21,605 nt of DNA from Desulfobacteraceae bacterium UBA2230 (GCA_002348005.1 DDYQ01000223.1:1-21605), one strand, 5' to 3'; positions 6,253-15,270 are shown, counted from the first letter of the stretch. Translations and numbers: made by a program. The notes: generated from the sequence alone by a model not told the origin.

Positions 6253-7774
6253 TCAAGCGCGCGGTGCACTCGTTTATCTGGTGGGAGCGGGCCCGGGCGA
6301 CCCCGAATTGATCACCGCCAAAGGCGTGCGGTGTATCGCGGCGGCCGACGTGCTCATTTACGATTATCTGGCTTCCAAGGCGCTGCTGGTGCATATTGGG
6401 CCTGGTTGCGAAGCGATCTATGTGGGCAAACAGGGGGGAGACCATACCCTGTCGCAGGAGCAAATCAATCAGCTGATTCTGAACAAGGCCCGGGAAGGTA
6501 AGGTCGTCACCCGGCTAAAGGGCGGCGATCCCTTCATTTTCGGGCGGGGCGGCGAAGAGGCTGAAATCCTGGCGCACGCCGGAATCCCTTTTGAAATCGT
6601 TCCCGGTGTGACCTCGGCGATCGCGGCGGCCGCGTATGCCGGAATACCCTTGACCCATCGTGAGTACACCAGCACGGTGGCGTTCGTCACCGGGCATGAA
6701 GACCCGCTCAAGACTGAATCGAGCATCGACTGGGCCAGTCTGGCCAAGATCGGCACCCTGGTGTTCTTCATGGGGGTCAAGAACCTGCCGCAGATTGTGC
6801 GGATGCTGCTCCAACACGGCCGCGGCGCCCACACTCCGGCAGCCCTGATCCGCTGGGGGACGACCAGCCGGCAGCGCACCGTCACCGGCACGCTGACCGA
6901 TATCGCCGAGCGTGCCCAAAATGCCGGCATCAAGGCGCCGGCCATCATCGTGGTGGGCGAAGTGGTCGCGCTGCGCGAAAAACTGCAGTGGTTTGAACGT
7001 CGCCCCCTCTTGGGAAAGCGCATCGTCGTGACCCGCGCACGCGCTCAGGCCAGCGACCTGGTCCAACGCTTGAGCGAAATGGGCGCCGAGTGCCTGGAGG
7101 TCCCCACGATTCAAGTGGTACCGCCGGAGAGCTGGCAGCCCCTGGACGATGCCATTGCGGGACTGGATCGTTATCAGTGGCTGATATTCACCAGTGTGAA
7201 CGGGGTTCATCATTTCTTCGAGCGACTCTTCGCCCAGGGCCTGGACGCCCGTGCCCTGGGCCACATTCACACGGCCGCCATAGGACCCGCTACGGCAGGG
7301 TGCCTGCGCCGATATGGCGTGAATACCGATATCCTGCCGCAGACCTATCAGGCCGAAGCAGTGGCGGAAGCTTTTGCCCGTGAACCGCTGAAGGGCCGTA
7401 AAATTTTATTGCCCCGGGCCAAAGAAGCCCGCTCCGTGCTGCCCGAAGCATTAAGGCGCATGGGTGCCGGCGTTGACGAAATCGTCGCCTATGAAACGAT
7501 CCAGGGCGAAAGCCATGCCGATCAAGTAGTGACCGCGTTGCAGGCGCGTGACATCGACATGATTACCTTCACCAGTTCTTCGACTGTGCACAACTTCCGC
7601 GCGCTTCTGCCGCCCGGAAAAAGCGAAGAACTGCTCCAGGGCGTTGCCATCGCCTGCATCGGTCCGATTACGGCGGAAACGGCGCGGCAATTGGGTTTAC
7701 AGGTCCATGTCGCCGCCGAGGCCTTCACGATCGACGGTCTTTGCCAGGCGATCGTCCGGTATTACAATCAATAG
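6245..7774 (+). CDS. cobA-hemD: Fused uroporphyrinogen-III C-methyltransferase / uroporphyrinogen-III synthase
   Basis: This 509-residue fusion catalyses two neighbouring steps: cyclisation of hydroxymethylbilane to uroporphyrinogen III and its SAM-dependent methylation to precorrin-2. The first half (about 1-245) is the SUMT domain, with 'VYLVGAGPGDPELITAKG', 'LKGGDPFIFGRGGEEAE' and 'VPGVTSAIAAAAYAGIPLTHR'. The second half (about 255-509) is HemD-like, with 'GKRIVVTRARAQASDLVQRL', 'WLIFTSVNGVHHFFERL' and 'ITFTSSSTVHNF'. This fusion is common in deltaproteobacteria and Firmicutes. ATG 6245 is chosen because it starts the SUMT fold directly and overlaps hemC by 8 bases; AGGG lies about ten bases upstream. 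Precorrin-2 feeds siroheme for sulfite reductase and the corrinoid for the CODH/ACS complex at the window's right edge. Confidence 0.95.
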   Translation: MADQARGALVYLVGAGPGDPELITAKGVRCIAAADVLIYDYLASKALLVHIGPGCEAIYVGKQGGDHTLSQEQINQLILNKAREGKVVTRLKGGDPFIFGRGGEEAEILAHAGIPFEIVPGVTSAIAAAAYAGIPLTHREYTSTVAFVTGHEDPLKTESSIDWASLAKIGTLVFFMGVKNLPQIVRMLLQHGRGAHTPAALIRWGTTSRQRTVTGTLTDIAERAQNAGIKAPAIIVVGEVVALREKLQWFERRPLLGKRIVVTRARAQASDLVQRLSEMGAECLEVPTIQVVPPESWQPLDDAIAGLDRYQWLIFTSVNGVHHFFERLFAQGLDARALGHIHTAAIGPATAGCLRRYGVNTDILPQTYQAEAVAEAFAREPLKGRKILLPRAKEARSVLPEALRRMGAGVDEIVAYETIQGESHADQVVTALQARDIDMITFTSSSTVHNFRALLPPGKSEELLQGVAIACIGPITAETARQLGLQVHVAAEAFTIDGLCQAIVRYYNQ

Positions 7775-7873
7775 GTTGATGTCATCCTCTGCCGTTTAGC
7801 CATCCATTAGGAGCTCTGCTCGCCCGAATCGAAGCCTGGCCGTGTGATCATTCCCCTAACCTGTGGGAGGAAC

Positions 7874-9046
7874 ATGAATAGCCTGATTCTCGATCGTTTG
7901 CCCAATTTCGTGCAGACCATCCGGGCGATGATGGACATCATCATCACCAATATCGTGCTGGTCGGGCAGATTCCGGCCCCGACCTTCGGGGAAAAAGATC
8001 GGGTGGCTTTCTTTCTGGACCGGTTGGCCGGATTTCAGGTCGATGAGTGCACCATGGATGCCTTCGGCAATCCAATCGGTATTCTGCGCGGAAGCGACCG
8101 CAGCAAGCCGCCCATCTTCGTGGTCGCCCACATGGATACGCCTTTCGGCAGCGACGTGGATCACCATTTTACCGTCAAACAGAACAACCTGTCGGGACCG
8201 GGTTTGCTGGACAACTCACTGAGCGTGGGTGTGCTCCTGTCACTGCCGGAGATCCTGCGCCGTCTGGGGCTGCAGTTCGATTCGGACATCGTACTGGCCG
8301 GGGTGGTCCAGTCTATCGGGCGTGGCAATCTGCGCGGCATCCGCCATCTGATCAAGACCTGGGCAACACCTATCCGGGCGGCGATATGCCTTGAAAGCGG
8401 TGAGCTGGGTCGACTGAACTACTACTCGGACGGCATGGTCCGCTGTGAGGTGGTGTGCCAGGTAGAACCAGGCGACGGTCGTTCTCCGCGCTTCCGCCCC
8501 AATGCCATTCTAGTGCTGAATGAAGTCATCAATCAGATATTGGAGCTGCGGCTGCCGCTGAAACCGCGCTCCAAAATCATATTCGGCACCATCCAGGGGG
8601 GGCTCAAACACGGCGAGATCGCCCTGGAGGCGACTTTGGGCATGGAAATTCACAGCGATTCGGACGGCATGGTCAAGCGTCTCTATGGCGACATCAAGGA
8701 TATTGTGGTGGGTATCCGCCATGAATATGCCGTCGAGTTGACCATCCAGGCGATCAGCACGATGCGCGCAGCACGCTTGAAGTACAACCATCCGCTGGTT
8801 AAAAGCGCCGTGGCGATCATGAAAAAACTGGGCGTGACGCCCTACAGTGAACCCAGCGAATCGGAGTTACCCATTTTTCTCTCACGCGGCATTCCGGCCC
8901 TGATGCTGGGCATCTCACATGGCGAGGGGTATCAGCAGGTCGAAGCCAGTATGCAGATCAACCCCATGTTCAAGGGTATTGCGCAAGTGGTTGGTATTCT
9001 TCTGGCTATTGACAATGGAGTATGCGATGACACAGCCGTGGATTAA
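7874..9046 (+). CDS. M20-family peptidase-like protein, probably catalytically degenerate
   Basis: The 390-residue protein follows the M20 metallopeptidase plan: an N-terminal helix ending 'VLVGQIPAPTFGEKDRVAFF', 'VVAHMDTPFG' with metal ligands H86 and D88, and 'SGPGLLDNSLSVGVLL' with D113. Two key spots look altered. Where active members have the catalytic Glu-Glu before a 'GxGDLRG'-like segment, this one reads VVQSIGRGNLRGIR (Q146-S147-I148). Near the end, where a metal histidine four or so residues before a glutamate is expected, it reads GISHGEGYQQVEA; my alignment puts Q354 at the histidine, though H349 is nearby. So it may not hydrolyse peptides. ATG 7874 follows GGGAGG closely (3-base spacer); GTG 7844 is the alternative. 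It overlaps the glucosyltransferase gene by 20 bases. Confidence 0.8.
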   Translation: MNSLILDRLPNFVQTIRAMMDIIITNIVLVGQIPAPTFGEKDRVAFFLDRLAGFQVDECTMDAFGNPIGILRGSDRSKPPIFVVAHMDTPFGSDVDHHFTVKQNNLSGPGLLDNSLSVGVLLSLPEILRRLGLQFDSDIVLAGVVQSIGRGNLRGIRHLIKTWATPIRAAICLESGELGRLNYYSDGMVRCEVVCQVEPGDGRSPRFRPNAILVLNEVINQILELRLPLKPRSKIIFGTIQGGLKHGEIALEATLGMEIHSDSDGMVKRLYGDIKDIVVGIRHEYAVELTIQAISTMRAARLKYNHPLVKSAVAIMKKLGVTPYSEPSESELPIFLSRGIPALMLGISHGEGYQQVEASMQINPMFKGIAQVVGILLAIDNGVCDDTAVD

Positions 9047-10001
9047 AAATCATACTTTCCATTACTCCCAGTTCAACGATCTGAATCGGCTCGTGGCGCT
9101 TAAAACCGCCAAAGGGCTGAAGATTTCATTGTGCCTGCCGACACTCAATGAAGAGAAGACTATTGCCAAGGAGATCGTTATTCTCAAATCGGAGCTCGTT
9201 TCGCGCTACCCCTTGCTGGACGAAATTGTAGTCATCGATTCAGGGTCCACTGACAAAACACGCGAGATTGCGCGCTCTTTCGGCGCGGATGTCTATAGAG
9301 CCGCGGACATTCTGCCGCATTTGGGGCAGCACACTGGAAAAGGCGAAAACCTCTGGAAAGCGCTGTTCATTACTCAGGGTGATATCATCGTCTACCTGGA
9401 CGCGGATATCAAAAATATCCATCACCGCTTCGCCTATGGCCTGATCGGGCCGCTGCTGATGGACGACACCATCAAGTTCTCCAAGGCATTCTACGACCGG
9501 CCGATCGCCGACGGCCGCGATAAGGTGCGCCCCACAGGCGGCGGGCGGGTTACCGAACTGGTCATCCGTCCAATGTTTTCACTCTTTTTCCCCGAGCTGA
9601 CCCAGGTGATTCAGCCTCTCTCCGGCGAATACGCCGGCTACCGTCAGATCTTCGAGCGAATCCCCTTTCCAATCGGCTACGGCGTCGAGACCAGCATGAT
9701 CCTGGATATCTACCAGCAATGGGGGCTGGAAGTGATCGGTCAGGTGGACATGGAAAAACGCGTTCATCGCAATCAGGATACCCAGGCACTGGGCAAAATG
9801 GCTTTTGCCATTCTCAAAACCTTTATCGGCCGCAAAAGCGCTTTCGGATTGATCGACCTGAAAACCACTATGTTCGATGAGATCATTCAGTACCGCATGG
9901 TCGAAGGGCAGATTGAGCCCGACAAATGCTTGATACCCGTCTTTGAGCGACCGCCGATGATTTCAGTCCCGGAGTACCGCACCAAGTTCAAGCTGAATTA
10001 A
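9027..10001 (+). CDS. gpgS: Glucosyl-3-phosphoglycerate synthase-like glycosyltransferase
   Basis: This is a GT-A glycosyltransferase of the GpgS/GT81 type, which moves glucose from a nucleotide sugar to 3-phosphoglycerate to make glucosyl-3-phosphoglycerate, precursor of the compatible solute glucosylglycerate. Evidence: 'ISLCLPTLNEEKTIAKEI', 'VVIDSGSTDKTREIARSFGADV', the metal-binding DAD motif in YLDADI (D125, D127), 'FYDRPI', 'GGGRVTELVIRP' and 'LSGEYAGYR', all typical of GpgS. It has 324 residues, the usual size. ATG 9027 has GGAG six bases upstream and lies inside the end of the M20-like gene, so translation is coupled. No GpgP phosphatase is seen nearby. The family is clear; the acceptor is inferred from similarity. 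Confidence 0.88.
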   Translation: MTQPWIKNHTFHYSQFNDLNRLVALKTAKGLKISLCLPTLNEEKTIAKEIVILKSELVSRYPLLDEIVVIDSGSTDKTREIARSFGADVYRAADILPHLGQHTGKGENLWKALFITQGDIIVYLDADIKNIHHRFAYGLIGPLLMDDTIKFSKAFYDRPIADGRDKVRPTGGGRVTELVIRPMFSLFFPELTQVIQPLSGEYAGYRQIFERIPFPIGYGVETSMILDIYQQWGLEVIGQVDMEKRVHRNQDTQALGKMAFAILKTFIGRKSAFGLIDLKTTMFDEIIQYRMVEGQIEPDKCLIPVFERPPMISVPEYRTKFKLN

Positions 10002-10271
10002 AAACAGTTCCATCCCCGTTCGGGGAAGTGCTTCGGTGGAGCACAGCCGGCAGTTCTTCGCGAATCGGCCGGTGGTACACTCTTTCCTTTTATGAAACAT
10101 TTGCGTTTTCAGCGTGTTGCCGCCTGCGCCCGATTCACTATGCGCTTGCCTGCTGGATATGAATATGCTAACCTTGCCACGTTCATGCCGCTGTATTCCC
10201 TTGTTCTTACAATTGGAGCCTTTGCGCCGGGATTCGAAGCCCGGACGACAGCTGAGAGGGTGAGGTTGACT
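10002..10271. other. Gap between gpgS and the PilZ gene
   Basis: This 270-base gap has a small hairpin CCCCG/CGGGG (10014-10025), a CCGGC/GCCGG inverted repeat around the palindrome TTCGCGAA (about 10048-10070), and an inverted repeat CCGGG/CCCGG (10227-10231, 10240-10244) around ATTCGAAG. No T-run follows them, so terminator status is uncertain. The frame of the next gene stays open back to an ATG at 10092, but that stretch does not look like the protein that follows. Confidence 0.45.
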
Positions 10272-12365
10272 ATGAAAAGGGCACCAATCACCGCGCCACC
10301 GGTTCCCCCCGGTTGCGAAGTCACCCGTGAAGAAAAAGATGAAATTGCGCGGCAGCCCGATATGCCTTCTTCCGCCCTGTCCAAAACTTCCGTTGAGCGC
10401 AAGCTGGCGCGAAGTCAACTGATCAACAAACTCAATCACCTCAATTTTCTGGATCAAACGGTCACCATCGTCTTCAAACACCGCAAATATGCCCGCAGCC
10501 TCAGCTTAAAAGCACATCCTCTGCCCTGCCACGATGAAAACCTGGCCTGCCGATGGGTGGACAGCGTGGCCGTACCGCAATTGACCGAATCCTATCAATT
10601 TGAAAGCCTGTACGTCGAAAAGGGCTTTCAACTGCTTGAAGTCAAACCGGAACTCAACGGCATCGACGCAAACCAGATCCGTTTCATTCTACCGGAGACA
10701 TGCCATGAGATCAGCGCACGGAAGTTTCACCGCTACCAATCCAGCGATGTCACCGTTTATTTGATTCAGAATGGTGCATTCTACTGCGGCCGGCTTGTCG
10801 ATTACTGTATCTCTCAGTTCCGCGTGGCCGTGGAGACGTTACCGCCCCAGACATTTCAGTGGCTGGACATCAATGATCCGGTCAATGTGGTTTTCACCAA
10901 AGGCGGGATGACCCTTTTCTCCGGAGAATGCCGGATCGTCAAACACGATCACGGACAACACACCCGCCATATCAATTTATCTCCGCTCCGCCAGAATCTG
11001 CACCGCTTCAGCCCACGCGAATACCGGAATACGCGGCAGAAATTATCACCTTCGCCGGACGCGGTATTTATCCACCCGCTCTTTGACAAACGGTGCAGCC
11101 TCAAAGTTGTCGATATTTCCGGGGCAGGCCTGGCCATCGAGGAAGAAGAGCATATGGCCGTTCTGTTGCCGGGATTGATTTTGCCTGAACTGGAGCTGAT
11201 CTTCAGCGACGGCACGATTATGCGTTGCATGGCCCAAGTGATTTACAGTCGGCTCCAAGATGCCGCGGTTCGGACGGTGCGTGTTGGACTGGCCATTCTG
11301 GACATGGTGGTCGAAGACCATATCCGTTTGTTGGCATTGCTGTACCAGGCCAACGACGCCCGCGCTTACGTCTGCAACCGGGTCGATCTGGATGAACTCT
11401 GGGATTTCTTCTTCGAAACGGGATTCATATACCCCCAGAAGTATGAGTTCATTCAGACCAACAAAGCCAAGATCAAGGCCACCTACGAAAAGCTCTACCA
11501 CATGAGTCCCGGTATCGCTTCGCACTTCACCTACCAGGACAACGGCCGCATTATGGCGCATATGGGCATCATCCGCTTTTATGAAAAGTCCTGGCTGATC
11601 CAGCACCACGCCGCTTTGCGCCGGTCCAACAATCGTGGCGGGTTGGCGGTGCTGGGGCAGGTGGGCCGTTTCATCAATGACAGCCATCGTCTTTACTCCA
11701 TGCATATGGACTATGCCTTCTGCTATTATCGCCCTGACAACAAATTTCCCAACCATGTATTCGGCGGCGCGGCGCGCAATATCAAGAACCCCCAACTCTG
11801 CTCGTTGGATCACTTCGCCTACCTGCATTACAAGGGCCTGCAGAATCCAGCGCCTGAACTGCCCGACAACTGGACGCTCCTGCCTGCCGAGGACAACGAT
11901 CTGGAAGACCTGCGCACCTTTTACGAAGATTTGTCCGGAGGTCTCATGCTGCAGGCGCTGCATCTGGCTCCCGGACGCACCGATTGCAGCGGGCTGATCG
12001 AGAGCTATCGGAAGATGGGGCTGACCCGTGACCGCCATCTCTTCGCATTGCGCCATCGCGAAACCACCTGCGCCGTGATCATGGTCAACCGTGCGGATCT
12101 GGGCTTGAACATGTCCGATCTGACCAATTCGATCAAATTCATTGCGCTCAACTCCCAGTACCTGACCGGCGAAATCTTCCGGTTGGCGATCAACGCCCTG
12201 TCGCACCTTCTGGAGAACGAAGAAATACCCGTACTGCTTTATCCCCGGACGGCCGCCGCGAAGATGGGGATCGAATTCGAAAAGACGTATTGCCTTTGGA
12301 TCCATACCATGGAGAACTTGGACCCATATCACAGATTCCTGAAGCGCTTGTTAAAGTTCATTTAG
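10272..12365 (+). CDS. PilZ-domain protein with C-terminal acyltransferase-like region
   Basis: This is a 697-residue protein that I can only place in part. Its middle carries a PilZ-like c-di-GMP binding signature: an arginine cluster RFSPREYRNTR (RxxxR at 245-249) and VDISGAGLAIE (DxSxxG, near residue 280), preceded by a YcgR-like N-terminal region (about 60-240). From about residue 350 to the end comes a globular region without membrane segments that reads like a GNAT/N-acyl-transferase fold (segments 'FFFETGFIYPQKYEF', 'HMGIIRFYEKSWLIQHHAA', 'LYPRTAAAKMGIEFEKTYCLW'). This part is tentative. ATG 10272 is chosen for the GAGG six bases upstream. It lies 35 bases before the HD-GYP gene, suggesting that one protein senses c-di-GMP while the other degrades it. 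Confidence 0.72.
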   Translation: MKRAPITAPPVPPGCEVTREEKDEIARQPDMPSSALSKTSVERKLARSQLINKLNHLNFLDQTVTIVFKHRKYARSLSLKAHPLPCHDENLACRWVDSVAVPQLTESYQFESLYVEKGFQLLEVKPELNGIDANQIRFILPETCHEISARKFHRYQSSDVTVYLIQNGAFYCGRLVDYCISQFRVAVETLPPQTFQWLDINDPVNVVFTKGGMTLFSGECRIVKHDHGQHTRHINLSPLRQNLHRFSPREYRNTRQKLSPSPDAVFIHPLFDKRCSLKVVDISGAGLAIEEEEHMAVLLPGLILPELELIFSDGTIMRCMAQVIYSRLQDAAVRTVRVGLAILDMVVEDHIRLLALLYQANDARAYVCNRVDLDELWDFFFETGFIYPQKYEFIQTNKAKIKATYEKLYHMSPGIASHFTYQDNGRIMAHMGIIRFYEKSWLIQHHAALRRSNNRGGLAVLGQVGRFINDSHRLYSMHMDYAFCYYRPDNKFPNHVFGGAARNIKNPQLCSLDHFAYLHYKGLQNPAPELPDNWTLLPAEDNDLEDLRTFYEDLSGGLMLQALHLAPGRTDCSGLIESYRKMGLTRDRHLFALRHRETTCAVIMVNRADLGLNMSDLTNSIKFIALNSQYLTGEIFRLAINALSHLLENEEIPVLLYPRTAAAKMGIEFEKTYCLWIHTMENLDPYHRFLKRLLKFI

Positions 12366-12400
12366 ACACGACTACTCTGCAGCGAAACAGAAAACAAGCC

Positions 12401-14362
12401 ATGCTGAAAGAATCCATTACACCCGAGACCCCTCTATACAGCAGTCGTATCATCGATACGTATATCAAGCTTCTCAAGCGCCGTTACAACTTCGTGGACA
12501 TCGGCGAAGTGCTCGACTACGCCGGCATGAAAGCCTATCAAATCGCCGATCAAGGACATTGGTTCACCCAGACCCAGATCGACCGATTCCATGCCATTCT
12601 CCGCGAGAAGACCGGCAACCATTCCATCGCCCGCGAAGCGGGACAATACGCGGCTTCACCCGAGGCTCTGGGAGTCATGCGTCAATATGCTCTGGGCTTG
12701 ATCGGTCCGGCCAGGGTGTACGAGCGCGTCGGCATGGCCGCATCGCGTCTCACCAAGTCGGCGGATTATGAATCGCGAAAGATTAACGCCAATACGATCG
12801 AAATCTCCGTTACCCCCTGTGACGGCGCCCAGGAAAAACCGTTCCAGTGCGAAAACCGTATCGGGTTCTGGGAAGCCATTGCCCGCATGTTCGACACCCG
12901 TCTTCCGCGCATCGATCATCCGCAGTGTATTTTTCGCGGCGATAAAAGCTGCCGCTATATTATCACCTGGCAAAACCAGCGATCGGTGACCGCGAAGACA
13001 GTCCGTAACATCGCACTGGCGGCAATGCTGATGATCTGCCTGTGCTCTGCAATAATTAATGTGCGGGTGGCGCTGAACACCATCCTGCCCATCTGCGCGT
13101 CAGTATTGTTGCTATTGAGCATCAGCGCTGCGCTATGGGAGAAGAAGGAAATAAAAGCGATCCTCTCCGATCTGCAGGATAACTCGACTGAGTTGATGGA
13201 ACAAATAGAAGCAAACTACAACAATTCGCGGTTGACCAACGAGATCGGTGAAACCATCACCAGCCTGACCAATATCGAGGATGTTCTGAATAAAATCGTT
13301 CAACTGTTCCGCAGGCGGCTCAATTACGATCGCTGCCTGATCATGCTGGTCAATCCCCAGGGCACCCGACTGATCTTCAGGGCCGGTTACGGTTATACCG
13401 AAGACAAATTGGCGCTGCTGAAAAATTCGGCCTTCCACCTGGACCGACCGGACGGCAAGGGCGTGCTGTTAACGTGTTTCAAGGAGCAAAGACCCTATCT
13501 GATCAGCGACATCTCCGACATCGGCCCGCGTCTTTCATCCCGCAGTCTGGCATTTTCGCGGGAGATGGGATGCCAGGCATTTATCTGCTGCCCGATCATA
13601 TGCGAAGGCAAATCCCTGGGCATACTGGCGGTCGATAATGTCAAATCCAAAAAACCTCTGGTGGAATCGGATCTTAAGCTGCTGCTGGGCCTTTCCCATG
13701 TAATCGGTATCAGTGTTCGCAATGTCGAATTGCTGGATGCGCGCAATCGCCAGACACAATCACTTCTCCACACCCTGGCCGCCAGCATCGACGCCCGCGA
13801 TCCGCTCACAGCCGGGCACTCCTCCAAGGTAACCGAATATTGCATGGGCATCTGCCAGGAATTGAATCTTCCCGGTGAGAGCCGCGAGGCGATACGGGTG
13901 TCGGCGCTGCTGCACGATTACGGCAAAATCGGCGTTCCGGATGCGATCCTCAAGAAGCCCGGCCGCCTGACCCGGGCTGAATATGAAATTGTTAAAACAC
14001 ATGCCGCACGGTCGCGGCAAATTCTGGAACAGATCAACTTCACCGATGATCTTTCCACAGTCCCCGAGATCGCCGGCGCTCATCATGAGAAGATTGATGG
14101 CAGCGGCTACCCCCTGGGGCTTGCCGGGGATGAAATCCCCATGGGGGCCCGCATCATTGCAGTAGCGGACTTCTTCGAGGCGATCACCGCCAAGCGCCAT
14201 TACCGGGATCCACTGCCGCTGGAGGTCGCCTTTCGGATGCTGGAAAGGGAGCGCGGTGTGCACCTGGAGGCGCGCTTTGTGGACGCTTTCCGGATTTTTT
14301 ACGAAAAAGAATATACGATCGGGGCGGAATTCGATCGAAAGCCGCTCAGAATGGTGTCCTGA
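12401..14362 (+). CDS. Membrane HD-GYP phosphodiesterase with V4R-like and GAF sensor domains
   Basis: This 653-residue protein probably hydrolyses cyclic di-GMP. The C-terminal HD-GYP domain is complete by eye: HD in 'ALLHDYGKIGVPD' (H505, D506), 'HHEKIDGSGYP' (GSGYP 567-571) and 'RIIAVADFFEAIT'. A GAF domain lies about 275-445. Two adjacent membrane helices (about 203-225 and 226-246) anchor it. The N-terminal 190 residues resemble the V4R/heme-NO-binding fold, ending 'CIFRGDKSCRYIITW', a spot where V4R domains have a conserved cysteine-rich end. The frame is open to TTG 12290, but this would overlap the upstream gene by 76 bases; ATG 12401 is preferred though its ribosome site is weak. It converges on the methyltransferase gene with 20 bases between stops. 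Confidence 0.88.
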   Translation: MLKESITPETPLYSSRIIDTYIKLLKRRYNFVDIGEVLDYAGMKAYQIADQGHWFTQTQIDRFHAILREKTGNHSIAREAGQYAASPEALGVMRQYALGLIGPARVYERVGMAASRLTKSADYESRKINANTIEISVTPCDGAQEKPFQCENRIGFWEAIARMFDTRLPRIDHPQCIFRGDKSCRYIITWQNQRSVTAKTVRNIALAAMLMICLCSAIINVRVALNTILPICASVLLLLSISAALWEKKEIKAILSDLQDNSTELMEQIEANYNNSRLTNEIGETITSLTNIEDVLNKIVQLFRRRLNYDRCLIMLVNPQGTRLIFRAGYGYTEDKLALLKNSAFHLDRPDGKGVLLTCFKEQRPYLISDISDIGPRLSSRSLAFSREMGCQAFICCPIICEGKSLGILAVDNVKSKKPLVESDLKLLLGLSHVIGISVRNVELLDARNRQTQSLLHTLAASIDARDPLTAGHSSKVTEYCMGICQELNLPGESREAIRVSALLHDYGKIGVPDAILKKPGRLTRAEYEIVKTHAARSRQILEQINFTDDLSTVPEIAGAHHEKIDGSGYPLGLAGDEIPMGARIIAVADFFEAITAKRHYRDPLPLEVAFRMLERERGVHLEARFVDAFRIFYEKEYTIGAEFDRKPLRMVS

Positions 14363-14382
14363 CCGCGGGTGCCGACGGACGG

Positions 14383-15189
14383 TCACATGGGCTTGCGGCC
14401 GCGGCAGGATATAATCGGTGTGTAGGTGAACCGACGCGGGTCTGAGAAGAAGGCTTCAAATTCATGCTTGAATTCTTCATATCCACTGGCATATTGATCG
14501 AATTCATAGCCTGAGTGCCGGACGGCGACTTCCATTTTGCGGCTCCAGTTAAACGCATCGTTCTCCTTGAGCTGACCATAAATCAGATGATGCGCGGCCA
14601 AGTCCACCTGGATCTCATCGAATCCCAGGTCATACATAAAAGAATACAGTTTGATGCCCACGTGCGGATCGAAATCGGAGACCCGTTCGAGCCGCCGAAT
14701 GCAGCCCTGCAGGGCCTCGCTCAGCCGGGAGGACATGCCGAAATGATTGAGGCAGTTGAAATCGAGATCGATCAGGCAAAGGATACCGCCCGGTTTGAGG
14801 ATCTGCGAAAGGCCGCGTACGATCTCGAATGCCCGGCTGCGGTAGTGCTCCAGCAGAAAACGAACCCAGATCAGATCGAACGTACCCAGGTCGCTTAATT
14901 CTTTGGTGGCGTCCCGACAGAGGAAGGTCAACCCTTCTCCGCCGTAATTTTTGCGGGCATAGGCGACCCGCGCGGCGGATATGTCGATTCCAACGGCGCT
15001 GCCGCCGGGCTGAGTCATCTCAAACAGAACCCGGGTCGTCTTGCCGGAACCGAACCCGATATCCGCCACATGCATGGCAGGTCCGATTCCGGCCCAGGCT
15101 GCCTGGGCACGCACCACTTCCGGGTCGGTTTTGCGCTCCAGACGCTCGATCTCCTGATCGTGCTCCATCAAGTAGGCTTGCTGAGTCAT
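14383..15189 (-). CDS. Class I SAM-dependent methyltransferase
   Basis: A 268-residue class I methyltransferase of unknown substrate. Motif I is VADIGFGSGKTT (D43 to G49, the SAM-binding loop); 'AVGIDISAARVAYARKNYG' ends with the acidic residue for the ribose; 'LTFLCRDATKEL', 'FDLIWVRFLLEHY' and 'ILKPGGILCLIDLD' complete the fold. The C-terminal 90 residues hold no motif I recognise. ATG 15189 is chosen because the fold begins soon after; GGGA sits a few bases upstream on the minus strand. An in-frame extension to 15288 is basic and unlike the family. It is convergent with the HD-GYP gene and preceded by a 445-base gap. Nothing nearby indicates its substrate. Confidence 0.88.
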   Translation of the reverse strand: MTQQAYLMEHDQEIERLERKTDPEVVRAQAAWAGIGPAMHVADIGFGSGKTTRVLFEMTQPGGSAVGIDISAARVAYARKNYGGEGLTFLCRDATKELSDLGTFDLIWVRFLLEHYRSRAFEIVRGLSQILKPGGILCLIDLDFNCLNHFGMSSRLSEALQGCIRRLERVSDFDPHVGIKLYSFMYDLGFDEIQVDLAAHHLIYGQLKENDAFNWSRKMEVAVRHSGYEFDQYASGYEEFKHEFEAFFSDPRRFTYTPIISCRGRKPM

Positions 15190-15270
15190 AGTTTCCCGTT
15201 GTTCGATGCAGCCGCCGCCTTGCCCCGGGAGCGTACTTCTTCGCCTGGCAATCAAGCGCCTGTCTTCGAT

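Noticed and set aside
10222..10250. tRNA T-arm-like sequence on the minus strand (CTTCGAATC between CCGGG and CCCGG)
   Set aside because: The loop resembles TTCGAAT but the stem is out of register, no matching acceptor or anticodon arm exists, and the 3' end lacks a CCA context.
11046..12332. 428-codon open frame antisense to the PilZ-acyltransferase gene
   Set aside because: Long but lies wholly inside a gene with a PilZ signature, good ribosome site and operon context; no motif on the antisense product.
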